Source: Symbiodinium natans | Taxonomy: Eukaryota; Sar; Dinophyceae; Suessiales; Symbiodiniaceae | DNA length: 64,000 nucleotides | Direction: 5' to 3' | NCBI GenBank assembly: GCA_905221605.1 | Contig: CAJNDS010002628.1 | Coordinates: forward strand, 250,763 to 314,762 | Part shown: in pieces, positions 1 to 9,700 of the stretch | How the letters are laid out: the number at the start of each line of letters is the position of its first letter | Position numbering within the stretch: the first letter of the stretch is position 1 | Made by a program: the position numbers and the translations under genes | The notes under the pieces: generated by a model | Told to the model about the DNA's origin: nothing | What the model saw: only the letters and a program-made list of their open reading frames with translations | Database searches by the model: none

Positions 1-49
1 AAAAAAAACGAAGCCTTTCCTTCAACCACAACCCCTATAAGGATCCATG

Positions 50-122
50 TGCCCATACATGTATATATATAGATAGATAGATATATATATATGTATATAT
101 ATATATGTATGTATAGGGTATA
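50..122. repeat. AT-rich microsatellite
   Basis: A run of TA/GATA/TGTA units, followed by a short unique stretch and the first telomere-type block. No coding signal. Confidence 0.8.
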
Positions 123-196
123 CTTGGGCCCTAAGTTGCTATATAGGAAGGGGCTTGGTTTAGGGTTTTGGGTTTAGGGATTATAGGGAACGAGAC

Positions 197-298
197 TCAG
201 GCATGGCGCCACAAGTGCACCACGTTGTCTGGCCGAGTCTCGACCACCTCAGCCGCTCTGCGCGAAAGGCGCCGGGGATACGACAAGTCAGCGTGTCG
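197..298 (-). CDS. Exon-like island, minus strand, possible C-terminal exon
   Basis: On the minus strand a 33-codon frame ends in TGA and has protein-like composition, with the ending RPDNVVHLWRHA. It lies between two telomere-type blocks. Two more minus-strand islands follow at 432-559 and 729-797, so the three may be exons of one gene read right to left. Product not recognised; a plus-strand frame is also open. Confidence 0.35.
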   Translation of the reverse strand, partial: RHADLSYPRRLSRRAAEVVETRPDNVVHLWRHA

Positions 299-431
299 GG
301 TTTAGGGTGTTTGGGGTTTTGGATTTAGGGTTTAGGGTGTTTGGGGTTTTGGATTTAGGGTTTAGGGTGTTTGGGGTTTAGGGTTTAGGGTTTTTGGGGT
401 CCAGGGGTTTAGGGTTTAGGGGTTTAGGGGT

Positions 432-559
432 TCAGGCAAAGCCGGTAAGTGCCTTGCCTTTCGGGCGTTGGGGTAGACTGAGCGAGATTTTGGCAGCGTG
501 TAGACGAATCTGCAGCAGCATCTTCTGAAGATACCCTCGTAGCATGTACTCCTTGCACC
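432..559 (-). CDS. Exon-like island, minus strand
   Basis: Minus-strand frame starting around KEYMLRGYLQKMLLQ, basic and amphipathic, ending in TGA after about 40 codons. It may splice before that stop. It sits between blocks of telomere-type repeat and is probably the exon after 729-797. Product unknown. Confidence 0.35.
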
Positions 560-728
560 CAAACCCCAAACTCCCAGACCCCCAAACCCCAAACCCCCAA
601 AACCCCCGAACCCCCAAACCTCATACCTCAAACCCCTAAAACCCCTGTAGCTCAAACCCCTAACTCCAGACCCCAAACCATAAACACTACACAAGCCCTT
701 GGCACCCTTAGCCCTCTCAACTCCAAAC

Positions 729-797
729 CTTTGGCCCGTTCCTGGACAGGCGGCACTGTCGCAAAACGAAGTGCACCACCTGCGACTCGGCTCCACA
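729..797 (-). CDS. Exon-like island with GT donor, minus strand
   Basis: A 69-base minus-strand frame (23 codons, containing ESQVVHFVLRQCRLSRNG) ends exactly at a GTTTGG donor. The downstream sequence is degenerate telomere-type repeat, which would be the intron. Function unknown. Confidence 0.35.
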
Positions 798-1207
798 TGC
801 TGGGGTTTGGGGAACCCAAACCCCTGAACCCTGAACCCTGAACCCTAACCCTAAACCCTAAACCCTAAACCCTAAACCCTAAACCTAAACCCTAAACCCC
901 TAAACCCTAAACCCTAAACCCTAAACTTTCCCCAAACCCTAAACCCAAAACCCAGGGTTTAGGGGTTTTGGGGCTTTGAGGGTGTCTTGGGGGACTCGGA
1001 CTGTCAGCCCCTAAACAAGACCCCGAAACTCCCAAACCCCAAAAACCTCGGAAGTGGAAGCCCCTGAAATCGGAAGCCCAGTTCTCTTTCGAATAATGTG
1101 GTTTTGGGTTTAGGGTTTGGGGTTTGGGGTTTAGGGTGATGCAAGAATGCAATGATTGAATGAAAAAGCCATGCAGTCGTGGAAGAGGAGGGGGGGGTGG
1201 TAAGGGT

Positions 1208-1334
1208 TAGGGTTTAGGGTTTATAGGGTTTAGGGTTTAGGGTTTAGGGTTTAGGGTTTAGGGGTTAGGGTTTAGGGTTTAGGGTTTAGGGTTTAGGGTT
1301 TAGGGTTTAGGGTTTAGGGTTTTAGGGTTTAGCA
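1208..1334 (+). repeat. TTTAGGG array
   Basis: About 17 nearly perfect TTTAGGG units directly upstream of the ankyrin gene. No TATA-like promoter or other recognisable promoter could be placed between it and the start codon. Confidence 0.9.
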
Positions 1335-1434
1335 AATCAGCTGCATGTCCCGCGGTATGACCGGCTCCTGCAGCAAAGTACCTGCGCACGAAGAGGCCTA
1401 TGTAATACCAGGGCTATAGGGTTCAGGCTTCTGA

Positions 1435-3310
1435 ATGCTGCGCGTTTGGAGCGTCTCGGGCCGGGAGCTGGCCTCAGTGCCCACCGAGGACCTGAGCAAG
1501 ATCGATGTGAGGCACTTGAAGGGCCACTTGCGCACACGGCTCGGGTACCCAGTGTGCCTTCAGGAGCTCCTACTGGGGGGTGCCTGCCTGAAGAACGGTG
1601 ATCCCTTGGAGGGGCCGCTGGACCTGCAGCTGGTGGTGCTCTCCGCCATCAGGCCAGGGAAGATGCCTCGGGCTGCACGCGAGCTTTCGGAGGCTGCGAA
1701 AACAGCCCATGTCGAGGTGGCTCGTGCTCTGTTGGATGCGGGGGCTGACAAGAACTGGCAGGATGAGCATTTCATGACCGCGCTCACGCACGCGTCTTCC
1801 GAGGGCCACGCTGAGATTGTACGACTGCTGCTGGACGCTGGTGCCGACGTGGACATGCGAACCCGGCGGTTCATGACTCCCCTCATGTACGCATCCTGCG
1901 AAGGCCACTCTGAGATTGTACGCTCGCTCCTGGAAGCTGGTGCAGACAAGAACTTGAGGCACTTCCACGGGATGACTGCTCTTATGCATGCATCTTCGGC
2001 AGGTCATGTGGGTATTGCACGCTTGCTGGTTGAAGCTGGTGCTGAGATAAACTTGCAGGACCGCTCCGGCATGACCGCTCTTATGCACGCGTCGTCTTGC
2101 CAGAGTGCTCAGAGCGGCATCGAGATTGCACGCTTGCTGCTGGAAGCTGGTGCCGACAAGAACTTGCAGGACGCTGGCAAGCGGACCGCTCTCATGTACG
2201 CATCTTTGTGCGGTCACATTGAGAGTGTTCGTGTACTGCTTGCTGCCGGTGCCGAGAAGAACTTGCAGACACCGCTCGGCATGACCGCCCTGATGTGCGC
2301 ATCTTCCGAGGGCCACGCTGGGATTGTACACCAGCTTCTGGAAGCGGATGCTGACAAGGACTTACAGGACAGGAACGACCAGACGGCTCTCATACATGCC
2401 TCTTCCAGGGGCCACATTGAGACTATATCTCCCTTGGGAATTGTTTTTTTATTTTTGTTTATCCAAAACCCAAGAGGATGTTAAACATACTTTTTTTATT
2501 AAGGTTCTCAGGGGGAGCCTAGGATCCCTAAACCCCTAAACCCTAAACCCTAAACCCTAAACCCTAAACCCTAAACCCTAAACCCTAAACCCTATAGGAG
2601 ACTGTGCGCCTGCTTCTGGAAGCCGGTGCCGATCCGAAGCTACGGCCCATGCGCGGCATGACCGCTCTCATGTACGCATCTTCTGAGGGCCGAAGTGAGA
2701 TTCTCTTAGTAGTTGAGTGAGGGTTTAGGGTTTAGGGTTTAGGGTTTAGGGTTTAGGGTTTAGGGTTTAGGGTTTAGGGTTTAGGGTTTAGGGTTTAGGG
2801 TTTAGGGTTTAGGGAGGTACACTTTACACCTTTTTGGGATACTAGAATCCCTGTAGAAGTGAAAGTGCAGACTTTTTTGGGGGGCTTATATGAACTCAGC
2901 GACTCAGGATTCTACGGCTGCTGCTGGCGACGGGGGCCGAGAAGAACCTGCAGGACGGAAACGGCCAGACGGCTCTCATGCACGCATCCTCCCGGGGCTA
3001 CGCGGAGATCGTGCGCTTGTTGATTGAAGCAGGCGCCGACCCGGACTTCAGGCCTGAGGGAGGCATGACACCCCTCATGTGCGCAGCTTCCCGAGGTTAC
3101 GCTGAGGTTGTAGGGTTGCTGCTGGATGCCGGAGCCGACAAGGACTTGAAGGACGGGAACGACCACACCGCTCTCAAGCACGCATCTTGCTACGGCCACG
3201 TCAAGACTGTGCGCTTGCTGGAAGCTGGTGCAGCTAGTGCTGACAAGGGCTTGCAGGAGGAGCAGCGCGACCCGGCCCACGTCGATGGAGTCAAGCGACG
3301 GCGGCTGTGA
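1435..3310 (+). CDS. Ankyrin-repeat protein, three exons, 495 aa
   Basis: Exons 1435-2418, 2598-2698 and 2908-3310 join in frame into 496 codons including TGA. Residues 1-75 resemble the ubiquitin-like N-terminal region often found in dinoflagellate ankyrin proteins (MLRVWSVSGRELASVP). From about residue 80 a series of 33-residue ankyrin repeats follows, with cores such as TALMHASSxGHxEIVRLLLEAGADKN. The last repeat is degenerate (LLEAGAASADKG) and the protein ends in KRRRL. Both introns are TIR elements whose 6-base target duplications supply GA-AG splice boundaries. Ankyrin repeats mediate protein binding; no catalytic domain is visible, so the partner is unknown. The ATG at 1435 follows a telomere block and unique sequence; an upstream exon cannot be excluded. 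Confidence 0.9.
2419..2597 (+). mobile_element. Ankyrin intron 1: TIR element (family E) carrying a telomere array
   Basis: The intron starts in the target duplicate GAGACT (2419-2424) and the next exon starts with the same GAGACT (2598-2603). Removing 2419-2597 (GA...AG) restores the reading frame. The left end ACTATATCTCCCTTGGGAA matches the complement of the right end seen in the 47.5 kb copy (TTCTAAGGGGAGTATAGT). A CCCTAAA block of about 65 bases sits between the right arm and the acceptor. Other copies: 19406-19630 and 47513-47611. Confidence 0.85.
2699..2907 (+). mobile_element. Ankyrin intron 2: TIR element (family D) carrying a telomere array
   Basis: GATTCT is present at the start of the intron (2699) and at the start of exon 3 (2908), and removal of 2699-2907 (GA...AG) keeps the ankyrin frame. 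Ends CTTAGTAGTTGAGTGAG and GAACTCAGCGACTCAG are imperfect inverted repeats. About 13 TTTAGGG units lie in the left half. A copy without the array is at 6269-6372, and a third is an MFS intron at 18198-18360. Confidence 0.85.
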
Positions 3311-3679
3311 AAGCAATGAACACACACAGTTCTGGCTGCAGTATCCGGTTCCGTCGCTGGAAGGGTTGTTCCAGGGTCTCCCCTCGCAAAGGCTGAAGGG
3401 CAGCGGCAGCTTAGCAGACGAATCCTTGGGCTTATTACACAGAGTCGTTCAATCCTAAGCCAACAACCCTCGAACTCCAAAACCCGCCCTCTTTTCACCT
3501 CCATAGCCCCTAAACCCTAAACCCTAAACTGTTCCCGTGCTGCTCGTGGAGCAAGTAGGTACGAATTTGTGTTTTCTTTCTGGGCCTCAGGGTCTTGTTT
3601 CACTAGGTAGGCCCTTGGGTTCCCAAGCCTGCAGAAGCTAGGCTGACCTGGGCCGGCATTTTACTTACTGCTGGTTTCG
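3311..3679. other. Downstream region of the ankyrin gene
   Basis: Unique, moderately GC-rich sequence with one very short telomere block near 3505-3528. No frame convincingly continues from the ankyrin stop, and I see no polyadenylation signal. It may be the 3' UTR. Confidence 0.4.
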
Positions 3680-3812
3680 TAGGGAGTGAGGGAATGAGGT
3701 AGCCTCTAGAATCCCTTAAAGGGCATTTTTTGGGGGCTATAGGGTACCCTATAGAATCCCTTAAAGGGCAATTATAGGGGTATACAGGGTACCTCATTCC
3801 CCTCATTCCCTA
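3680..3812. mobile_element. TIR (MITE-like) element, family I
   Basis: The ends TAGGGAGTGAGGGAATGAGG and its near-complement (TACCTCATTCCC then CTCATTCCCTA) form an inverted repeat of about 23 bases around a core with a tandem duplication of ATAGAATCCCTTAAAGGGCA. It encodes nothing and resembles the introner elements described below. Confidence 0.75.
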
Positions 3813-3979
3813 CTAGCCAACAGTAAGTCTAGGCCGCGCTCTCTTCCTGGGTCTCATGGACCCCTGTTTTGCTGCGCGGCTGCCTCCTACAATAGCTAGG
3901 CGGGCAGATCAGAGGCAGACCTGAGCCACCTCAAAAGGTCCCTCTGCTTAGGGGCGATTATACATAAACATATATATAT

Positions 3980-4012
<33 letters not shown>

Positions 4013-4460
4013 ATATGTATACACAAATGTATATATATATATACAAAGAAGCAGATGTGTATATATGTATATAGTGATATTTATTTATTTATTTATTTTG
4101 TTTTATTAACTTTTTGTTTATTCATTTACACATATGTATATATGGATATCTATATACATATATATATATATATACACACATATGTAGGGTTTAGGGCTTA
4201 GGGGACAAACGTCTCTATAGGATTCCTTTGTCTTTTCCAACCGGAGCTCAGTGGCACACGGCTCCTGTATTATAGTATTGCCCGGTACAATGCTCCTAGA
4301 GGGGTAATAGACTCCCTCCGGCCCAAACCCTGAAACCCCAAACTCGAAAACTGTAAATCCTGGCTCTTAAAAGCGTAAACCCTAAACCGTAAGCCCTAAA
4401 CCCTAACGTCCTAAATCTATGTCTACATCCCTAAAGCCTAAACCCGGTTTTGGTGCTTAG
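3813..4460. other. Non-coding stretch with TA-rich microsatellite
   Basis: Contains a long TA/TATG microsatellite (about 3960-4185), then short unique sequence and scattered CCCTAAA units. No exon-like frame seen. Confidence 0.6.
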
Positions 4461-4677
4461 GGTTCAGGGTTGAGGGTTGAGGGTTTAGGGTTTAGGGTTA
4501 GGGTTAGGGTTTAGGGTTTAGGGTTTAGGGTTTAGGGTTTAGGGTTTAGGGTTTAGGGTTTAGGGTTTAGGGTTTAGGGTTCAGGGTTTAGGGTTTAGGG
4601 TTTAGGGTTCAGGGTTTAGGGTTTAGGGTTTGGGGTTTGGGGTTTAGGGTTTAGGGTTCAGGGTTTAGGGTTTAGGG
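4460..4677 (+). repeat. TTTAGGG array with TTCAGGG and TTTGGGG variants
   Basis: About 30 tandem units immediately upstream of the exon-like island at 4678. The variants cluster toward the right end. Confidence 0.9.
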
Positions 4678-4788
4678 CTGGAAAAAATGCACCTGAGGAT
4701 GGCCGCAGCCTTCGACTCGGTGGAGGAGAAGCGGATGCTGCGCGCGAAGTCGGTTCAGGGGAACCTGCACGAGCTAAACCTGCCCAGG
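4678..4788 (+). CDS. Exon-like island between telomere arrays
   Basis: A 37-codon plus-strand frame with helical, charged composition (core FDSVEEKRMLRAKSVQGN) lies exactly between two repeat arrays that share no resemblance to it. The other frames are stopped or less protein-like. Product not recognised. It may belong to one plus-strand gene with the islands at 5612 and 6506. Confidence 0.5.
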
Positions 4789-5415
4789 GTTCAGGGTTCA
4801 GGGTTCAGGGTTCAGGGTTTAGGGTTTAGGGTTTAGGGTTTAGGGTTCAGTGTTCTAGGTTCCAGGGTTTAGGGTTATAGGGTTTAGGGTTCAGGGTTCT
4901 AGGGTTTAGGGTTCTAGGGTTTAGGGTTTAGGGTTTACCCCTTCCCCCCGCAACGTACAACAAGCCCCGCGTGACCCTTAAGCAAGCTTTAGTTGGGTCT
5001 AGGCCCTGAACCTTAAGCCGTAAATTCCCTCTTTTTCAGGATCAAGACGGATGCAGAAACCTTTGAATCCTCGAAAACCCTAAACCCTAAACCCTAAACC
5101 CTAAACCCTATATCCAGACTCAAGGGCTCAAAAACGAGTAAAGTGCCCAGCATTCCCTTCTGGGGATCCTGTTGGGGTCCCTTTGAAGAATCGCAGGGGC
5201 TGGGCAGGGTTGACGGTTTAGGGCCTAGACCCAGCCCTAAACCCTAAACCCTAGAATCTAAACCCTAAACCCTAAACCCTGAACCTTTTTTTGGGGGCAG
5301 GGCAGGGTTGAGGGTTGAGGGCATGAGCATCTTGAAGTTCTCGTCATCTAAGATCCTCCAACACCGCTGAACTATCTGAGGCAAAGCCCTCTGCAAACCC
5401 TTAAAACCCCCCCCC

Positions 5416-5523
5416 GGGATGTTCCCCCTTATACTTACAGTCTGTAATAGGGTTGATAGTACCCCCCCCCCCCCCATACTATAGTCCCTATTTACGAACT
5501 GTCAGTAATAAGGGGGACATCCC
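5416..5523. mobile_element. TIR element, family A, copy 1
   Basis: Left end GGGATGTTCCCCCTTATACT, right end AGTAATAAGGGGGACATCCC. The core holds a C-run and the conserved TCCCTATTTACGAACTGT stretch. Copies at 15641, 40920, 42638 and 51229 share the ends and core. Non-coding MITE or introner. Confidence 0.8.
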
Positions 5524-5611
5524 ATGGCTGAGGGGTTATAGGACTTGAGCTTCCTGAACTGCCTAAACCCCTAAACCCCTAAACCCTAAACCCTAAACCC
5601 TCAACCCAATA

Positions 5612-5692
5612 AGAGAGCTGAGGAACCTGGCTTTTCTGGAGGATTCGATCCATGGCCTACCCGCCTGCCAGCAACCCGGCTTCCCAGCCTTT
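5612..5692 (+). CDS. Exon-like island
   Basis: Frame RELRNLAFLEDSIHGLPACQ and onward for 27 codons, then GTCTAG, where a 16-base duplicated segment starts (see 5691-5877). GTCTAG could act as a GT donor. Product unknown. Confidence 0.4.
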
Positions 5693-5877
5693 GTCTAGGA
5701 CCCGGGCTTTAGGGTTTAGGGTTTAGGGTTTAGGGTTTAGGGTTTAGGGTTTAGGGTTTAATTGCTTAAGAACCCCAAAACAAATCAAACATATTCTTCC
5801 TAAGGTAATAGAGGGGTTATCATTTTAATTTTTTTGAGGGGGGTTCTTAGGCAAATAGTCGTTGTCTAGGACCCGGG
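5691..5877. mobile_element. Telomere array plus TIR element (family J) between 16-base duplications
   Basis: TTGTCTAGGACCCGGG occurs at 5691-5706 and again at 5862-5877. Between them lie a TTTAGGG block and a TIR element (5762-5854) with ends TTGCTTAAGAACCCC and GGGGTTCTTAGGCAA. The same arrangement recurs at 30268-30466 with a different 18-base duplication, so the array and element were probably introduced in one event. Confidence 0.75.
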
Positions 5878-5963
5878 GCAGGCCCTTCTTCCCTTTTTAG
5901 GGTTGGGGTTCCCTTTTTTTATCCCCTTAACGCCAAAAAAGGGCACCATTTTTGTTCCTAGGT
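5878..5963. mobile_element. Degenerate family B-like element
   Basis: Contains the pattern GGTTCCCTTTTTTATCCCCTTAACGCC...AAAGGGCACC seen inside family B elements at 17435 and 42281. The TIR is weak. Low-confidence relic. Confidence 0.4.
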
Positions 5964-6024
5964 CCCAGACCCCTGGGAGGATCCAAAAAATATCCATTTT
6001 TTGGATCCTCCCAGGGGTCTGGGG
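5964..6024. repeat. Near-perfect hairpin
   Basis: CCCAGACCCCTGGGAGGATCC with an A-run, a four-base loop, then the complementary arm. Arms of about 28 bases make this the tightest hairpin in the window. It is bounded by TCCTAGG on both sides. A half-copy lies at about 51144-51165. Confidence 0.85.
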
Positions 6025-6268
6025 TTACTCCTAGGTCTAGCTGTTCACAGACCTCACAGACCCTAAACCCTGAGAATGGCCCGCATTTTGACTCTTCTAG
6101 CAACGTGCATGCAACCTTCCTAAGATACACGTTCGAGTAAGTAAGGGCCTACGGGCACCCCTACGCCCCACATTCCCCTAAAAGACCTAAATACCCTTCT
6201 TGCCTTCATAACCCCTAAAGTCCCCTTACCCGTAGTCAATACCCTGAACAAGAGTTTCAGGGCCTGTA

Positions 6269-6372
6269 CTTAGTAGCCGAGTGAGTACACTTTACATTTT
6301 TTGGGACACGATAAATCACCTGTCAGAACTGAAAGTGTACGGTTTCTTGTGGCTTTGAGCTCAGCAACTTAG
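6269..6372. mobile_element. TIR element, family D, copy without telomere array
   Basis: Shares TACACTTTACA, TTTTTTGGGACAC and GAAAGTGTACGG with ankyrin intron 2 and lacks its TTTAGGG block, so it serves as an array-free relative. Ends CTTAGTAGCCGAGTGAG and GAGCTCAGCAACTTAG. Confidence 0.75.
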
Positions 6373-6505
6373 GCTTTGGCTTAGGGGTTTGGGGTTTGGG
6401 GTTTAGGGTTTAGGGCAGTTTAGGGGTTTGGGGTTTGGGGTTTGGGGTTTGGGGTTTAGGGTTTAGGGTTTAGGGTTAAGGGTTTAGGGTTTAGGGCTTA
6501 TAGAG

Positions 6506-6604
6506 TTCCCACTGGGCGCGCCCATGCCTACAAGGAAGCTCTCCAAAGCCGCCACGCGCGACGCAGCGGCGCGGGCAGCGCAGGATTTCGGAAGCTTGGT
6601 GGAA
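6506..6604 (+). CDS. Exon-like island with GT donor
   Basis: The frame containing TRKLSKAATRDAAARAAQDF is alanine- and basic-rich and ends VE before a GTAAAC donor. A second frame is also open because of high GC. Sits between TTTAGGG and CCCTAAAT blocks. Product unknown. Confidence 0.4.
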
Positions 6605-6605
6605 G

Positions 6606-6672
6606 TAAACCCTAAATCCCTAAATCCCTAAATCCCTAAATCCCTAAATCCCTAAATCCCTAAATCCCTAAA
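6606..6672 (-). repeat. Homogenised 8-base variant array CCCTAAAT
   Basis: Eight tandem copies of an 8-base variant directly beside ordinary CCCTAAA units. One of several locally homogenised variants. Confidence 0.85.
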
Positions 6673-6815
6673 CCCTAAACCCTAAACCCTAAACCCTAAA
6701 CCCTAAACCCTAGCCTCTAGCACCTTGAGGGCCCCAAACCCCTTGGCGCCTCAACGCCGTAGAGTAGAACCAAGATCACAGGACACAGCAGTTCAGGGTT
6801 TCGGCTGTTTAGGGA

Positions 6816-6901
6816 TTACCTGGGAGCCCTATTTATTTACAGTTTAGTACTAGCTATGTCGCAACTAGTAGGTATAACCCATAAAAACTGAAGGTAAAAG
6901 A
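6816..6901. mobile_element. TIR element, family C, copy 1 (decayed right end)
   Basis: Left end TTACCTGGGAGCCCTATTTA and core CAGTTTAGTACTAGC match 30081-30175, whose two ends are clear inverted repeats. The right end here has decayed. Confidence 0.6.
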
Positions 6902-7019
6902 GAGGTAGGGTTAGGGTTTTGGGTTTAGGGTTTGGGGTTTGGGGTTTAGGGTTGAGGGTTGAGGGTTTAGGGTTGAGGGTTTAGGGTTTAGGGTTTGGAG
7001 GGTGTTTGTTTTGCCTGGA

Positions 7020-7078
7020 GGTCGGAACAGTCCGCTTGCGGCTGTGCATCCGAGTGTTGACAGCGGACCTGCAAAATA
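7020..7078 (+). CDS. Exon-like island, weak
   Basis: A short unique stretch between repeat blocks with frame LPGGRNSPLAAVHPSVDSGP. Only composition supports it. No splice site assigned. Confidence 0.25.
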
Positions 7079-7366
7079 GGGCTGAGGGGTTCAGGGAAAA
7101 AGCAGTCAGGGAATAAGCCGCATCATTATGTCCCAAAACAGCTTTGACTGTAAGTTAAGCAAGTTAAGCGATGGTTGCCCCAGACATAATAGGATTTGTT
7201 TGGCGCCCACCACTCCCTCCACTTCCTCCCCCCCCAACCCCCCCCACACCCCACCCCCCACCACCACCCAACAAGGTGCACCCCCAAAAGAGGAAGCATG
7301 CACCATCCAGGATTCCTGATCCCTAAACCCTAATCCCCGAAACCCCTAACCCTAAGCCCGAAACCC

Positions 7367-7624
7367 CTTTTTGAGAGTGGCATTGGGGATCCCTCAACCG
7401 TAAACCCTAAACCCAAACCCCCCCTAAACCCTAAACCCCAAACCCCCCCTAAACCCTAAACCCCAAACCCCTTTTTTGAGAGTGGCACTTGCCCTAAACC
7501 CTAAACCCCAAACCCCCCCTAAACCCTAAACCCCAAACCCCTTTTTTGAGAGTGGCACTTGCCCTAAACCCTAAACCCCAAACCCCCCTAAACCCTAAAC
7601 CACAAACCCCTTTTTTGAGAGTGG
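7367..7624. repeat. About 65-base tandem repeat that includes the 5' edge of the next exon
   Basis: Four units, each CCCTAAA-type repeat followed by CTTTTTTGAGAGTGGCACTT. The last copy runs straight into the island at 7625. The duplicated unit therefore carries the presumed acceptor side of the exon. Confidence 0.75.
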
Positions 7625-7722
7625 CGGTTGGAGTCCCCCACGCTGCTGCCCCAGGGCTGCCCACAGAGCAGGCGAAAGTAGCGAAGCCCAAGACGCTTGG
7701 CACCGGTTTCGGATTGATTGAG
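7625..7722 (+). CDS. Exon-like island
   Basis: Frame AVGVPHAAAPGLPTEQAKVA and onward, about 32 codons, ending near LIEG before TTTAGGG repeats. Alanine/proline-rich and low complexity. Product unknown. Confidence 0.4.
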
Positions 7723-7959
7723 GGTTTAGGGTTTAGGGCTTAGGGTTTTTGGGGCTTTTCAATCGTAGGGTTTAGGGTTTTGGGGCTTTTTTAAACTGTA
7801 GGGTTCAGGGTCTTTGGGGCCTTTCAGTTGTAGGGTTTAGGGTTTTGGGGCTTTTAAATTGTAGGGTTTAGGGTTTTTGGCTTTTGGGCTGTTTGGGTTT
7901 TGGGGATGTGGGATTTAGGGTGTTCGGGTTTAGGCGTTTTAGGATGTAGGGCTTTGGGG

Positions 7960-8510
7960 GTTTAGGGTTTAGGGTTTAGGGTTGAGGGCTATAGGGTTTA
8001 GGGTTTAGGGTTTAGGGTTTAGGGTTTAGGGTTTAGGGTTTAGGGTTTAGGGTTTAGGGTCATTTTTTGGCGGGTTTGAGGGTTCAGGGCTTCGGCGTAG
8101 GACTTCCCTCCCCCCCCCCCCCCCCCCCCCCCAAAGCCTAGGGCCCTGAGACTTAGGGCTTATATGGTTTAGGGTTTAGGGTTTTGGGTTTTGGGTTTAG
8201 GGTTTAGGGTTCTAAAACCCTGAAAGCCTACAACCCTGAAGACCTAAATCCCTGAAACCGTTAAAACCCTGACACCCTAAGACAACCCTAAACCCCTAAA
8301 TCCTAAAGCCCCGAAACCCTAGAACCTTAAAACCCGAAAACCCTGAACCCTAAACCCGAAAACCCTAGAACCCCAAAACCCGAAAACCCTGAACCCTAAA
8401 CCCTGAACCCTAAACCCTAAACCCTATAGACCTAAACCCTAAATGTCTAAACCCTAAACCCGAAACCCGAAAACCCTAAACCCTGAACCCTGAACCCTCA
8501 ATGTCTTGTG
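7960..8510. other. Mixed telomere-type repeats with a poly-C tract
   Basis: TTTAGGG block (7960-8060), a C-run near 8108-8132, then about 300 bases of degenerate CCCTAAA/CCCGAAA units. No exon seen. Confidence 0.7.
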
Positions 8511-8557
8511 AGGTCGGCGTTTCCCGAGCTGATCCCTGACTCCTCCGAGGCGTGGAA
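8511..8557 (+). CDS. Short exon-like island with GT donor
   Basis: Frame RSAFPELIPDSSEAW then AA before a GTGAAG donor. Short, supported by composition and the donor only. Confidence 0.3.
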
Positions 8558-9095
8558 GTGAAGGAGTTGACTTCGCTACTGTTCCAGAATTTACACTTTT
8601 AGGGTTTAGGGTTTAGGGCTTTAGGTTCAGGGTTTAAGGCCTGGATCTTGTAGGTAAACAAAGCTGGTGTTGGGCATGCTCAGGGTTCAAGGTTTAGGGT
8701 TTGCCTACAGGAATGGATGTCTAGGTTTCAGGGGACAAGGCTTGAACTAAGTCACCGCAAGGTAATGCTATGCATGTATACAACTTCTTTGTTGCTGTGT
8801 ATGCGCTTGTTTATGAGTTTGTTTTCTTGCTCTTTCAAGAACATAGTTCCCATACCGGTGGGCGGCGATAAGGTTCGGGTCTGAGTGTGCTCTGGCACGA
8901 TCAAAGAACTCGAAAGATCAGTCTTGGGCTAGCGAACCCGAAACCCTCGAACCTCTCTTACATCTCCGGTCAGTTCTCAAAATTCTGGAACTTCTTCGGG
9001 TACACTTATAAACTTACTAGGGGCCCCCTTAGAATAAGGAATCCAAAAGGAACCCTAATTTACAAAAGTGTCATTTAGCTGCATGGCCACTGTTG

Positions 9096-9700
9096 TTGTT
9101 CAAATTTCACTCTCTGGGCACCGGCATTGTTCAAATCTCGCGATCAGTCTGGTCCCTTTGCGAGATCAACACCCGTAACCCCAAGAACACGTGGACGGGG
9201 CTGGCATTTGAGGGGGGGGGGGCTTAGCCGCGAGGCTGCCTGGGCAAGGGGACCGAGGCTAACACAGGGTTCATGGGTGTGGAGCTGAGATTTCCGTGGT
9301 CCCGGCACTTCGTCCGCGGCTGGACACTGGTCTTTTCGAGGGGGAGTACCTAGTACCTGTTCTCGGCCGCGCGCTGTTGTCTAGGACTGTCCTGACACCC
9401 CCCTCTGAAATCAGGGGGCCTTTGTTCAAGCGTCGCTTTCTGGGCACCAGGCATGTTCAAATTTCACTCTCTGGGCACCGGCGTTGCTCAAATCTCGGGA
9501 TCAGTACTGGCCCCTTTTTGAAAGCAACACTCTTATACCTCAAGAAAGACCTGGATCGGGCTGGCATGGGGCCATGTTGTCGGACTCCCCTGTACCCCCC
9601 TGACACCCCCTGGGACCTGGGGCAGCTCATCTGCCCAAAAGGCTTTGAAACTTCAATCATTGGACAGAAGTTTTTTGGAAGAAGGCAATTGACTTGAGTT
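9096..9700 (+). repeat. Interspersed repeat, two direct copies (related to 43.8 kb)
   Basis: Segments near 9096-9210 and 9445-9570 share TTCAAATTTCACTCTCTGGG, a CAGT..TGG..CCCTTT stretch and GGGGCTGGCAT. Similar sequence recurs near 43.80-43.87 kb, and the following part (9697-9860) is similar to 44325-44517. A 133-codon open frame spans 9296-9697, but a repeat is the more likely explanation. 8570-9095 is otherwise unique and shows no exon. Confidence 0.6.

Noticed and set aside
1570-2331. 253-codon minus-strand frame opposite the ankyrin exon
   Set aside because: Shadow of the periodic ankyrin codons on the opposite strand; the plus frame has clear ankyrin repeats and continues through both introns.
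9296-9697. 133-codon hypothetical gene
   Set aside because: Overlaps interspersed repeats present three times in the window. No domain, and the similar region at 43.8 kb does not preserve the frame.
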